5,445 bases of DNA from the NCBI GenBank assembly GCA_943325485.2, contig CALPPP020000104.1:1-5445 (forward strand), in the 5' to 3' direction. Positions 1-5,445 of this stretch are shown in pieces. Within the stretch, counting starts at the first letter, position 1, and each line of letters starts with the position of its first letter. The notes under the pieces are model-generated. The model was not told the origin of the DNA and did no database searches. It saw only the letters and a list, made by a program, of their open reading frames with translations. This stretch comes from Rickettsia typhi. GTDB taxonomy: Bacteria; Pseudomonadota; Gammaproteobacteria; Burkholderiales; Burkholderiaceae_C. Made by a program: the position numbers and the translations under genes.

Positions 1-1
1 G

Positions 2-421
2 GGCTACAACATGAGCGACTATTTCCAGCATTGGCTGCAACTGGGCAAAAAGCTGCAAGCCAGCGGCGCCAAGCTGCCTGCCATTTACTGCGTCAACTGG
101 TTCCGCAAGGGTGAAGACGGCAAGTTTGTCTGGCCCGGTTACGGCGAGAACATGCGTGTGCTCAAGTGGATGATCGACCGTATCGAGGGCAGCGCCCAAG
201 GCCATGACAATGTGTTTGGTATCAGCCCTAACTACCAGGAGCTGAACTGGGACGGCATGGCGTTCACGCCCGAGCAGTTCCATACCGTTACCCACATCGA
301 CAAAGCCGCTTGGCAAGAAGAGTTAGGCTTGCACGAAGCGCTGTTCCAACAACTCGCGCACCACCTGCCAGCCGAGTTGCCCGCTACTCGCACTGCGATT
401 GCCCAACGCTTGGGTGCTTGA
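2..421 (+). CDS. pckG: Phosphoenolpyruvate carboxykinase (GTP), C-terminal part
   Basis: This is the 3' end of a gene that enters from the left edge; 139 codons are visible, ending in TGA. The reading frame is already open at base 2 (G-Y-N-M-S-D-Y-F), so the ATG at 11 is internal and not the start. The enzyme converts oxaloacetate and GTP to phosphoenolpyruvate, GDP and CO2 in the cytoplasm, at the entry to gluconeogenesis. The segment NWFRK (about fragment residues 33-37), followed by GKF, WPGYGEN and RVLKWM, is the guanine-nucleotide-binding region of GTP-type PEPCKs. In animal enzymes three Phe and one Asn from this region hold the guanine; here the first two Phe and the Asn are kept and the third is Tyr. 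Family members are about 600 residues, so roughly the last quarter is present. It converges on rsmA with 3 bp between the stop codons. The ATP-type PEPCK is unrelated in this region, so the family call is firm. Confidence 0.95.
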   Translation, partial: GYNMSDYFQHWLQLGKKLQASGAKLPAIYCVNWFRKGEDGKFVWPGYGENMRVLKWMIDRIEGSAQGHDNVFGISPNYQELNWDGMAFTPEQFHTVTHIDKAAWQEELGLHEALFQQLAHHLPAELPATRTAIAQRLGA

Positions 422-424
422 GCG

Positions 425-1198
425 TTAAGTCCGGCTGGCGCTCACCTGCTGTGCCAGCCGCACATAGTCGGCTACCGACACCTCTTCGGCGCGGCGCTGC
501 ACATCGAAATCGCTGCCCACGCCGCGCTCAAGCAACCACTTGCCTAAGGTGTGGCGCAGCAATTTGCGCCGCTGGCTGAACGCCACTTGCACCAACTCGC
601 TCAGCAAAGCCAAAGGTAGCTGCTCGGGGTGAGGGTGAGGCACCATGCGCACCACCGCGCTGTCGACTCGCGGCGGCGGCTCAAACGCCATGGGGCCGAC
701 CTCTAGCACCATCGCCATGGCATAACGCCATTGCAGCATCACGCTCAAGCGACCGTAAGCCGCGGTCGACGGCGCGGCCACCATGCGCTCGACCACCTCT
801 TTTTGCAACATGAAGTGTTGGTCTTGGATCACCGCCACATGGTCGAGCAAATGAAACAGAATGGGCGTGGAAATGTTGTAGGGCAAATTGCCCACCACCC
901 TCATGCTGCTCGTACCTAAAGCGATGGCCAAAGCGGTGATGTCCACTTTCAGCACGTCCGCTTCATGCACTGTCAACTGCTTGTGCTGGCGCAAACGCGC
1001 AGCCAAGTCGCGGTCGAGTTCAATCACTTGCAAATGCCCAAGCCGCTCGACCAAGGGCTGGGTCATGGCGGCCAAGCCGGGGCCGATTTCCACCATGTGT
1101 TGCCCAGGCTGCGGGTCAATGGTGTCAACTATGTCGGCAATCACACCCTGATCGGTCAGAAAGTGCTGACCAAAGCGCTTGCGAGCTTGGTGTTTCAC
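425..1198 (-). CDS. rsmA: 16S rRNA (adenine1518/1519-N6)-dimethyltransferase RsmA (KsgA)
   Basis: RsmA adds two methyl groups to each of two adjacent adenines in the loop of 16S rRNA helix 45, using S-adenosylmethionine, as a late step of 30S subunit maturation. The 257-residue product has the family motifs in order: RKRFGQHFL at 6-14, SAM-binding EIGPGLA at 37-43, VIELDRDL at 58-65 with the ribose-contacting acidic residue, HEADVL at 78-83, catalytic NLPYN at 104-108, LQKEVVERM at 131-139, [12 protein letters not shown] at 172-183, and [12 protein letters not shown] at 207-218. Length is close to the usual 260-275. The start is GTG at 1196-1198. It is forced, because the codon directly upstream in the same frame is the TAA of surA and the next Met falls after the conserved N-terminal motif. 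Only a weak GAGA-like Shine-Dalgarno element lies upstream, so translation is probably coupled to surA. It is the last gene of lptD-surA-rsmA in this window and ends in TAA 3 bp from pckG. Confidence 0.97.
   Translation of the reverse strand: MKHQARKRFGQHFLTDQGVIADIVDTIDPQPGQHMVEIGPGLAAMTQPLVERLGHLQVIELDRDLAARLRQHKQLTVHEADVLKVDITALAIALGTSSMRVVGNLPYNISTPILFHLLDHVAVIQDQHFMLQKEVVERMVAAPSTAAYGRLSVMLQWRYAMAMVLEVGPMAFEPPPRVDSAVVRMVPHPHPEQLPLALLSELVQVAFSQRRKLLRHTLGKWLLERGVGSDFDVQRRAEEVSVADYVRLAQQVSASRT
432..460. repeat. Inverted repeat at the convergent pckG/rsmA 3' ends
   Basis: CGGCTGGC (432-439) is matched exactly by GCCAGCCG (453-460) with a 13-base loop, giving an 8-bp GC-rich stem. It lies inside the last codons of rsmA and 11 bases after the pckG stop. 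No T-run follows on either strand, so it is not a standard intrinsic terminator. It could slow RNA polymerase or protect the 3' end of the pckG transcript, but it may also be chance in coding DNA. Confidence 0.3.
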
Positions 1199-2086
1199 TT
1201 ATTGTGGGGTTTCTCGGTATTCGACAAAGGCGCGCCCACGCACCTCGCGTTCCCAGTTTTTATAGGCTTCCTCAAACTTTTTCTCGCGCAAGATATTGCG
1301 CGCCAAGTCTTGTTGTTCGCGCAAACTCAGCGGCGCCTCTCGCCGCTCAAGCACCTCTATCAGATGCACACCAAAGCGCGAAACAAGGGGGTCACCGACT
1401 TGCCCAGGGGCCAGTTTGGCCATGGCCTCTTCAAATTCGGGCACCATCATGCCCGGATTGGCCCAACCTAAATCGCCCCCTTGGTTGGCACTGCCGTCTT
1501 GGGAGTGCTCCTTGGCGAGCGCCTCAAAGTCGGCCAAGCCTAGCTCGATCTTGCGCTTAAAGCCCGCTAACTGAGCGCGCGCTGCGTCTTGGCTGAGATT
1601 GCCACCCGGGCGCAACAATATATGCCTTGCACGGGTTTGAATCACGGTGGCTGGTAAGGCATCTGCACTGCGCCTGTCCAGCAATTTCAACAAATGAAAA
1701 CCTGCAGCCGATCGAAGCGGCCCAGCCAACTGACCCACCGCGACGTCTTTGATGGCGTCCACAAACAAGCTTGGGTATCGGCTTGGTGGGCGCAAGCCCA
1801 GGGCACCGCCATTGCTGCGGTCTGCTGCACTGGAAAACTGCGCGGCTAATTTTGAAAAGTCTTCACCGTTTTTCAGTTTGCGCATCACCTCGTCGGCTTT
1901 TGTCAACTGCTTGGCCACATCGTCGGCGCTGGCGTTTTCAGCAAGAGGGAACAAGATGTGGGCGATATTGATATCGGCGTTGGGGTTGGCGGCATTGTTG
2001 CGCTCTTGCAAAAACGCATCGACTTCGAAGTCTTGAATCTTGATGCGCGCATTGACCTCTCGCTCACGCACCCTTTGGAGCAACAT
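1199..2086 (-). CDS. surA: SurA C-terminal fragment (two parvulin domains)
   Basis: This 295-residue open frame follows the amber codon in the same frame, beginning at an ATG 27 bases after it. It holds the end of the N-domain (LLQRVREREVNARI), parvulin domain 1 (about fragment residues 39-138), parvulin domain 2 (about 152-250, with QDGSANQGGDLGW) and the C-terminal helix region ending in TAA. Domain 1 has GGALG where GGxLG is usual. No signal peptide is present, so if made by re-initiation the product would stay in the cytoplasm, away from SurA's site of action. No Shine-Dalgarno sequence precedes the ATG (CGGCGCCAG-ATG). It is best read as the second half of one interrupted gene; independent expression is uncertain. 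Confidence 0.55.
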   Translation of the reverse strand: MLLQRVREREVNARIKIQDFEVDAFLQERNNAANPNADINIAHILFPLAENASADDVAKQLTKADEVMRKLKNGEDFSKLAAQFSSAADRSNGGALGLRPPSRYPSLFVDAIKDVAVGQLAGPLRSAAGFHLLKLLDRRSADALPATVIQTRARHILLRPGGNLSQDAARAQLAGFKRKIELGLADFEALAKEHSQDGSANQGGDLGWANPGMMVPEFEEAMAKLAPGQVGDPLVSRFGVHLIEVLERREAPLSLREQQDLARNILREKKFEEAYKNWEREVRGRAFVEYRETPQ

Positions 2087-2113
2087 CTGGCGCCGTACTT
2101 GCGTGCGGTATTG

Positions 2114-2116
2114 CTA
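2114..2116 (-). other. In-frame amber stop codon inside surA
   Basis: The minus-strand context is GGC TTG TCT TGG TAG CAA TAC CGC, that is G-L-S-W-stop-Q-Y-R. Both flanks are ordinary SurA N-domain sequence. One base change from GAG, AAG, CAG, TCG or TTG, among others, would give TAG; GAG (Glu) is an attractive ancestor but that is inference. The base after TAG is C, a context in which bacterial release at UAG tends to be weaker. Confidence 0.9.
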
Positions 2117-2587
2117 CCAAGACAAGCCTTGCTCTTGCAAACGTTGTTGCAACTGTTCGATGTTCAATTGGTTGCGCTGTGCCGTTTTTTCGATGGCTTT
2201 TTCAAGCTCATCGGTACTGATTTGCATGCCATATTGTTTTGCAACGCCTATTTGCGCTGACTCGTCAATCAAGGTTTCCATGGCCTCCATCAACAAGTTG
2301 CTGCGGCCCAACTTTGCTGCGGCTGGATCGGCCATGGCGGCGAGTCGACTGACCTCTTGGTTGGTGATGGGCTCGTTATCAACCACCGCAACGATAAAGT
2401 CTGAAGCGCGTGAGGCATCTTTGGGTGCCAAGGCGGGGGGTGGGGTTCGCACACTCAAACCAGCGCCGGCGCCCCCGGGAGAGGGCTTGAGGGTTTGTGA
2501 CATGGCCATGTAAGAGCCAGCACAGCATAGGCAGACGGCCATACTTCGCAAAAAATTCGAGTAACGGGTCATGGAAGAATCAGTCAT
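2114..2587 (-). CDS. surA: SurA N-terminal fragment (signal peptide and most of the N-domain)
   Basis: If the TAG terminates translation, this 157-residue product is what the upstream part of surA makes. It has basic residues (MTRYSNFLR), a short hydrophobic stretch (AVCLCCAGSYMAM), a possible signal-peptidase site near AMS-Q, a linker rich in Pro, Ala and Gly, and then the SurA N-domain from FIVAVVDNEPIT to LQEQGLSW. It stops just before the conserved segment QYRTQVRRQ, so the N-domain lacks its last helix. In intact SurA the N-domain packs against the C-terminal helix to form the chaperone core, so this fragment alone is unlikely to fold or work normally. The TTG at 2594-2596 would add three residues. 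Confidence 0.55.
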   Translation of the reverse strand: MTDSSMTRYSNFLRSMAVCLCCAGSYMAMSQTLKPSPGGAGAGLSVRTPPPALAPKDASRASDFIVAVVDNEPITNQEVSRLAAMADPAAAKLGRSNLLMEAMETLIDESAQIGVAKQYGMQISTDELEKAIEKTAQRNQLNIEQLQQRLQEQGLSW

Positions 2588-4988
2588 ATTGGCCAAATCG
2601 GCTGGGTGATTGGGTCTGGGTTTCGCGCAAGTTTTGGTAGCGCGGGATATTGTTCTTCAAAGACGACAAGGGGTTGATGCCTACGCGCGAAAAGTCGTTG
2701 AACTCTAATTGAAACATCAAGCGACTGTTGGGGCTATCGGTCAAGGATACTTGGCTGCGCGAGACAACCACGCGTCCTACCCAACATCCCGCGTCGTACT
2801 CCAAGCCCGTCAGGGTTTCGATGAAACGCTTCTCCAGCATGCTGTAGTTGCCACGCCCCACGGTAAACCAACGCTGCTCACCTAAACCACGTCCCCGTCC
2901 ATCATCGACACCTCGGTCACCCCACAAGTCATTGAGCGGCCACTGCCAGGCCACGTCCATGGTGGTGGAAATGGAGCGCTGGTAGCGGTAAGAGGCGGTC
3001 AACACACGGTAGCTGCTGGGGTTGTAACGCGTACCCACCGAAGAGCGCTCGGAGATTGCGGTTTCTGGGTTGTATTGCACGATGCTGTCGAGTGCCCAAC
3101 GAGGTGTCAAATAGGTGCTGGCGCCTAACAAAATATCGCTGTAGCTGTCGGTCAATGGCGTGGCTGTGGGTGTGAGCAACACCTTTTGGTCCTTGAATCG
3201 AAAACGCTGCGCCAAAGCAAACTTGGCACCCTCACCACCCGTTTCAGGGTTGATCAAGCGGGATGTTGCGCCCACCGTCAAGGTGCGGCTATCGGATACG
3301 CGGTCTTGTCCAGAAAAAGCATTCTCCGTGAACACTGTGGCAAAGTTAAAGTCATTAAAGCCCGTGTCGTAATTGGGCAAGTCACTTTGTGAGCGGAAGG
3401 GTGTGTTCACAAAATAAGCGCGCGGCTCTAAAGTCTGCGTCCAATCGGTGCCAAACCATTGGCTGGGGCGCTCAAACACCACGCCGCTGTCAACGCTGAA
3501 AGTGGGTACGGTGACGCTGGCGTTATTGCTGGCCGAGCTGGTTCCATAAATGCCTTTGTAGGTTTCGTCATACTGGTATTGGCGGGTTTGCAACATCAGC
3601 TTAGGTGTGACGTAGCCATAAGGTAGGTATTGCGGGGCGCTGACTTGGGTGAGCAAGACCAGGCGCTGGGCATTGGGTTGGTTGCAATACTGGCTGCCTT
3701 TATAGACGCTGCAGTACCAAGTCCTGTCGGCGCTGAAGCGGGTCGCTTCGCCGCCCACCGCCAGGTCCAGGCCGCCCACATCGGCACGCAAATAGTTGGC
3801 ATTGACCTGTGGCAAGCGGTTAAAAGGTGGCGCAATCGGTGAGGTCACGTCTTGCAATGTTTGGTATTGGGTCACGCTGGTGGAGGTGTTGAACGTGCCC
3901 TTGGCCCAACCCAATGTGGCAGAAGACGGCAATAGCCGTTGCGTTAAAGGTCCGCCCGCGACGGTAGAAAAGTCTTTCCAATAATTTGCGTCACTGACGC
4001 GGTTGATGTTGAACCCAAACCCTATGGGCTGGCGGGCATCAGACCAGCCATTGTGTTGGTGCGAATAACCCCAGCGCGACTTGCCGCGCAAAGCGTCATT
4101 AGGCATGACATTGAGTTTGGCCACGCCATCAAAGGGGGGGTTGGGAATCTTGCGCTCAAGGTAGCGAAACTCCGAGTCAAAGCGAGTGCCGCGCTTGGCC
4201 ATGGAGGTGGTGGTCACTGTCAAGTCACGGTTAGGCGCGAGGTTGACGTAGTAGGGAAGGCTGGCCTCGATACCGCCTTTGTTGTCAATGGCAAACGCGG
4301 GGGGCAAAAAGCCTGATTTACGCTGCGCACTCAAAGGAAAACTGAACGAGGGTATGGGCAGAAAAGGAATATTCATGAATCGCAATACCCCGTCTTCGGC
4401 CACGCCCTTATTCAAGTCATTGTCAAAGTTAATTTTTTCCGCCTCGACCATCCAGTCGGGCAGCCAAGAGGGGCCGGGTTTGCGGGTGCAGGTGGTGTAA
4501 GTGGCTTTTTTGGCCACTGCATGCTTGTCGTCGATAAAGTCTATGCGCTCGGCTCGACCATGGCCCTCTGAGCGCAAAAAAGTGTAAGACGGGTTGAGAA
4601 AAAACCCACTGAAGGCGTCCACTTGCAAGTCGAGCAAGCTTCCCTGGTAGCGGTTACCAGCCCGGTTCATGTACACATTGCCACTGGCGCGTGCGCGGTC
4701 GTCAGGCTGGTAATAGTCAATGCTGTCAGCCTGAATCAGGGTGTCGGCTTTGCGCAGCACGCTGTTGCCTTGGAGGGATGTGTCCAGATCGGTTCGGCCC
4801 GTAATAAAGTCGCTTTGCACATAGGTGGGCAATTGGCTGCGAATCTGTGGTGGCAAGCGGTCCATCAAACCTGTGCTGGGCTTGAGTTTGAGTGAGGGCT
4901 CCCCTTCTTGCGCCAAAACAGGTGTGCACAACACAGCAGTGCAGGACCATACGCTGGCGAACACTGACAATAGAAAATTCTTGCGCAT
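2580..4988 (-). CDS. lptD: LPS-assembly protein LptD (outer-membrane beta-barrel)
   Basis: LptD forms, with the lipoprotein LptE, the outer-membrane translocon that receives lipopolysaccharide from the periplasmic Lpt bridge and inserts it into the outer leaflet. The 802-residue protein has a signal peptide with a likely cut at VLA-Q after residue 26. A periplasmic LptA-like beta-jellyroll domain follows at roughly 75-200 (DTLIQADSIDYYQPDDRARASGNV is its hallmark region, 82-105), then a long beta-barrel with alternating aromatic/polar strands. The C-terminal segment NPLSSLKNNIPRYQN (772-786) is typical of the family. Mature cysteines are C167, C426, C435 and C735; C167 and C735 match the positions of one inter-domain disulfide known in the E. 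coli protein. The start is ATG at 4986-4988, directly before MRKNFLL, with no clear Shine-Dalgarno; the stop is TGA. It is the first gene of the lptD-surA-rsmA operon and is divergent from the kinase gene to its right. Confidence 0.96.
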   Translation of the reverse strand: MRKNFLLSVFASVWSCTAVLCTPVLAQEGEPSLKLKPSTGLMDRLPPQIRSQLPTYVQSDFITGRTDLDTSLQGNSVLRKADTLIQADSIDYYQPDDRARASGNVYMNRAGNRYQGSLLDLQVDAFSGFFLNPSYTFLRSEGHGRAERIDFIDDKHAVAKKATYTTCTRKPGPSWLPDWMVEAEKINFDNDLNKGVAEDGVLRFMNIPFLPIPSFSFPLSAQRKSGFLPPAFAIDNKGGIEASLPYYVNLAPNRDLTVTTTSMAKRGTRFDSEFRYLERKIPNPPFDGVAKLNVMPNDALRGKSRWGYSHQHNGWSDARQPIGFGFNINRVSDANYWKDFSTVAGGPLTQRLLPSSATLGWAKGTFNTSTSVTQYQTLQDVTSPIAPPFNRLPQVNANYLRADVGGLDLAVGGEATRFSADRTWYCSVYKGSQYCNQPNAQRLVLLTQVSAPQYLPYGYVTPKLMLQTRQYQYDETYKGIYGTSSASNNASVTVPTFSVDSGVVFERPSQWFGTDWTQTLEPRAYFVNTPFRSQSDLPNYDTGFNDFNFATVFTENAFSGQDRVSDSRTLTVGATSRLINPETGGEGAKFALAQRFRFKDQKVLLTPTATPLTDSYSDILLGASTYLTPRWALDSIVQYNPETAISERSSVGTRYNPSSYRVLTASYRYQRSISTTMDVAWQWPLNDLWGDRGVDDGRGRGLGEQRWFTVGRGNYSMLEKRFIETLTGLEYDAGCWVGRVVVSRSQVSLTDSPNSRLMFQLEFNDFSRVGINPLSSLKNNIPRYQNLRETQTQSPSRFGQYD

Positions 4989-5039
4989 GAAAGAAGACCG
5001 GGCCGCCCGAGAGCGCTGTTTGTAGAATTTGGATTATCC
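4989..5039. promoter_or_regulatory. 51-bp divergent intergenic region between lptD and the kinase gene
   Basis: Both genes read outward from this spacer, so it should hold at least part of both promoters. On the + strand TAGAAT at 5023-5028 differs from the sigma-70 -10 consensus at one position, but no good -35 box lies 16-18 bp upstream, and it is only 11 bp from the ATG at 5040, which would leave a very short leader. On the minus strand TACAAA (5019-5024) is a weaker -10 candidate for lptD. A GC-rich palindrome, CGGGC-C-GCCCG at 4999-5009, lies in the lptD leader. GGA at 5031-5033 is a weak ribosome site for the kinase. None of these is proven by sequence alone. Confidence 0.35.
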
Positions 5040-5445
5040 ATGAGCCCATCTCCCTTGAACTTTCCCATCGATGTGCCCCTGCCCGAGCACATTCACCAAC
5101 TAGGCTGGCAAGACCTTGGCCGTGCCCACGCGTTTGCCCAATGGCTTGCGCTTATTGGCCCTGCCCATCAGCTGCAAACCGACAGCGTTCGTGCGGCCAG
5201 CGCAGATGCGAGCTTTCGGCGTTACTTTCGGGTCGATACCTCAGGGCCAAAAAGCATGATCATCATGGACGCGCCCCCCGACAAGGAAAACAGCCAGCCC
5301 TTTGTGGAGATTGCGGCTTTGATGCACACGGCAGGCTTGTTGGTGCCCGAGGTGCTGGCATGGGACCCAGCCCAAGGCTTTATGCTGCTGGATGACCTTG
5401 GTCAAGACACCATGATGCAGGTGCTGGACGTCAGCAAGCCAGAGA
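5040..5445 (+). CDS. amgK: AmgK-type N-acetylmuramate/N-acetylglucosamine-1-phosphate-forming kinase (aminoglycoside phosphotransferase fold), N-terminal part
   Basis: The frame is open from ATG at 5040 to the right edge, giving 135 codons of a protein whose family is about 330-370 residues. In Pseudomonas putida, AmgK phosphorylates MurNAc and GlcNAc at the anomeric carbon; with MurU it feeds a peptidoglycan recycling route that bypasses de novo UDP-MurNAc synthesis. Visible family features are ASADASFRRYFRV at about 53-65 (nucleotide-binding loop region), IIMDAPPDKENSQPF at 74-88, the AGLLVPEVLAWD segment at 98-109, and the hinge-like GFMLLDDLG at 113-121. The catalytic loop and Mg-binding Asp lie beyond the window. 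Divergent placement next to lptD matches the arrangement known in Pseudomonas, where murU follows amgK; here murU would be expected just off the right edge. The kinase family is firm; the exact substrate rests on family and context. Confidence 0.85.
   Translation, partial: MSPSPLNFPIDVPLPEHIHQLGWQDLGRAHAFAQWLALIGPAHQLQTDSVRAASADASFRRYFRVDTSGPKSMIIMDAPPDKENSQPFVEIAALMHTAGLLVPEVLAWDPAQGFMLLDDLGQDTMMQVLDVSKPE

Larger units (their letters stand above)
1199..2587 (-). pseudogene. surA: SurA periplasmic chaperone/peptidyl-prolyl isomerase, interrupted by an in-frame amber codon
   Basis: Read through its single TAG, this frame encodes a complete SurA of about 462 residues, a normal length for the family. 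SurA is a periplasmic chaperone that carries unfolded outer-membrane barrel proteins, LptD among them, to the BAM complex. Residue numbers count from the ATG at 2585-2587. A likely signal peptide covers about the first 30 residues, followed by a Pro/Ala/Gly-rich linker. The N-domain starts near 64 (FIVAVVDNEPIT) and reaches about 170, parvulin domain 1 spans about 206-305 (AHILF to HLLKLLDRR), parvulin domain 2 about 319-417 (ARHILL, GGDLGW, FGVHLIEVLERR), and the C-terminal helix region about 418-462. Codon 158 is TAG. There is no frameshift: the frame is identical on both sides and no other stop occurs. The chosen ATG overlaps the lptD stop (ATGACTGA); a TTG at 2594-2596 and an ATG at 2570-2572 are alternative starts, and none has a strong Shine-Dalgarno. 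SurA identity is firm; whether the gene is truly broken is open. Confidence 0.85.

Noticed and set aside
432..460. Intrinsic terminator for pckG or rsmA
   Set aside because: The stem is good but there is no T-run after it on either strand, so I list it only as an inverted repeat.
2084..2116. A frameshift splitting surA into two overlapping genes
   Set aside because: The two halves are in exactly the same frame: ten codons from TAG to the downstream ATG translate as stop-Q-Y-R-T-Q-V-R-R-Q without any shift, so the lesion is a nonsense codon.
731..2513. Several + strand open frames of 60-170 codons opposite rsmA and surA
   Set aside because: They lie antisense to strongly conserved coding sequence, have no recognisable motifs and show low-complexity translations typical of shadow frames in GC-rich genes.
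2594..2596. TTG as the surA start
   Set aside because: It adds only three residues and has no better ribosome site; the ATG at 2585-2587 overlapping the lptD stop is the more likely coupled start, though this is not settled.
3160..4895. Open frames on both strands within lptD (for example 3596-3835 minus and 4053-4316 plus)
   Set aside because: The lptD frame is continuous and motif-supported across this whole region; the others are out-of-frame or antisense shadows.
4726..5092. Minus-strand open frames starting upstream of the lptD ATG
   Set aside because: They are in other frames from lptD, lack its signal peptide, and overlap the divergent kinase start; the lptD ATG at 4986-4988 gives a clean signal peptide.
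5141..5395. An 84-codon + strand open frame
   Set aside because: It is out of frame with the kinase gene, whose family motifs run through the same bases in the frame beginning at 5040.

Overview
The window is a 5.4-kb piece of a betaproteobacterial chromosome, probably order Burkholderiales and Comamonadaceae-like. This is inferred from the style of the predicted proteins and from the gene order; no database search was possible. It carries a conserved cell-envelope cluster and no mobile element, CRISPR array, tRNA or rRNA that I can see.

Layout from left to right. (1) The last 139 codons of a GTP-dependent phosphoenolpyruvate carboxykinase gene (pckG), + strand. (2) Three bases later, converging on it, a minus-strand operon read right to left as lptD, surA, rsmA. 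These genes are packed without gaps: lptD and surA overlap by a few bases, and the surA stop codon directly abuts the GTG start of rsmA. (3) A 51-bp divergent intergenic region upstream of lptD. (4) On the + strand, the first 135 codons of an AmgK-type sugar kinase gene that runs off the right edge. The pdxA gene that often lies between surA and rsmA is absent.

Functionally, LptD is the outer-membrane beta-barrel that inserts lipopolysaccharide, and SurA is the periplasmic chaperone that escorts LptD and other barrel proteins to the assembly machinery. AmgK-type kinases act in peptidoglycan recycling. RsmA (KsgA) is the 16S rRNA dimethyltransferase that commonly shares this operon.

The most striking feature is that surA is interrupted by a single in-frame amber codon (TAG at 2114-2116 on the minus strand). 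The frame does not change, and the protein on both sides is well-conserved SurA: signal peptide and N-domain before the stop, the rest of the N-domain, two parvulin domains and the C-terminal segment after it. The possibilities are a sequencing error, a very recent nonsense mutation, or stop-codon readthrough/suppression. I see no clearly undescribed system here; the surA interruption is the observation most worth checking.
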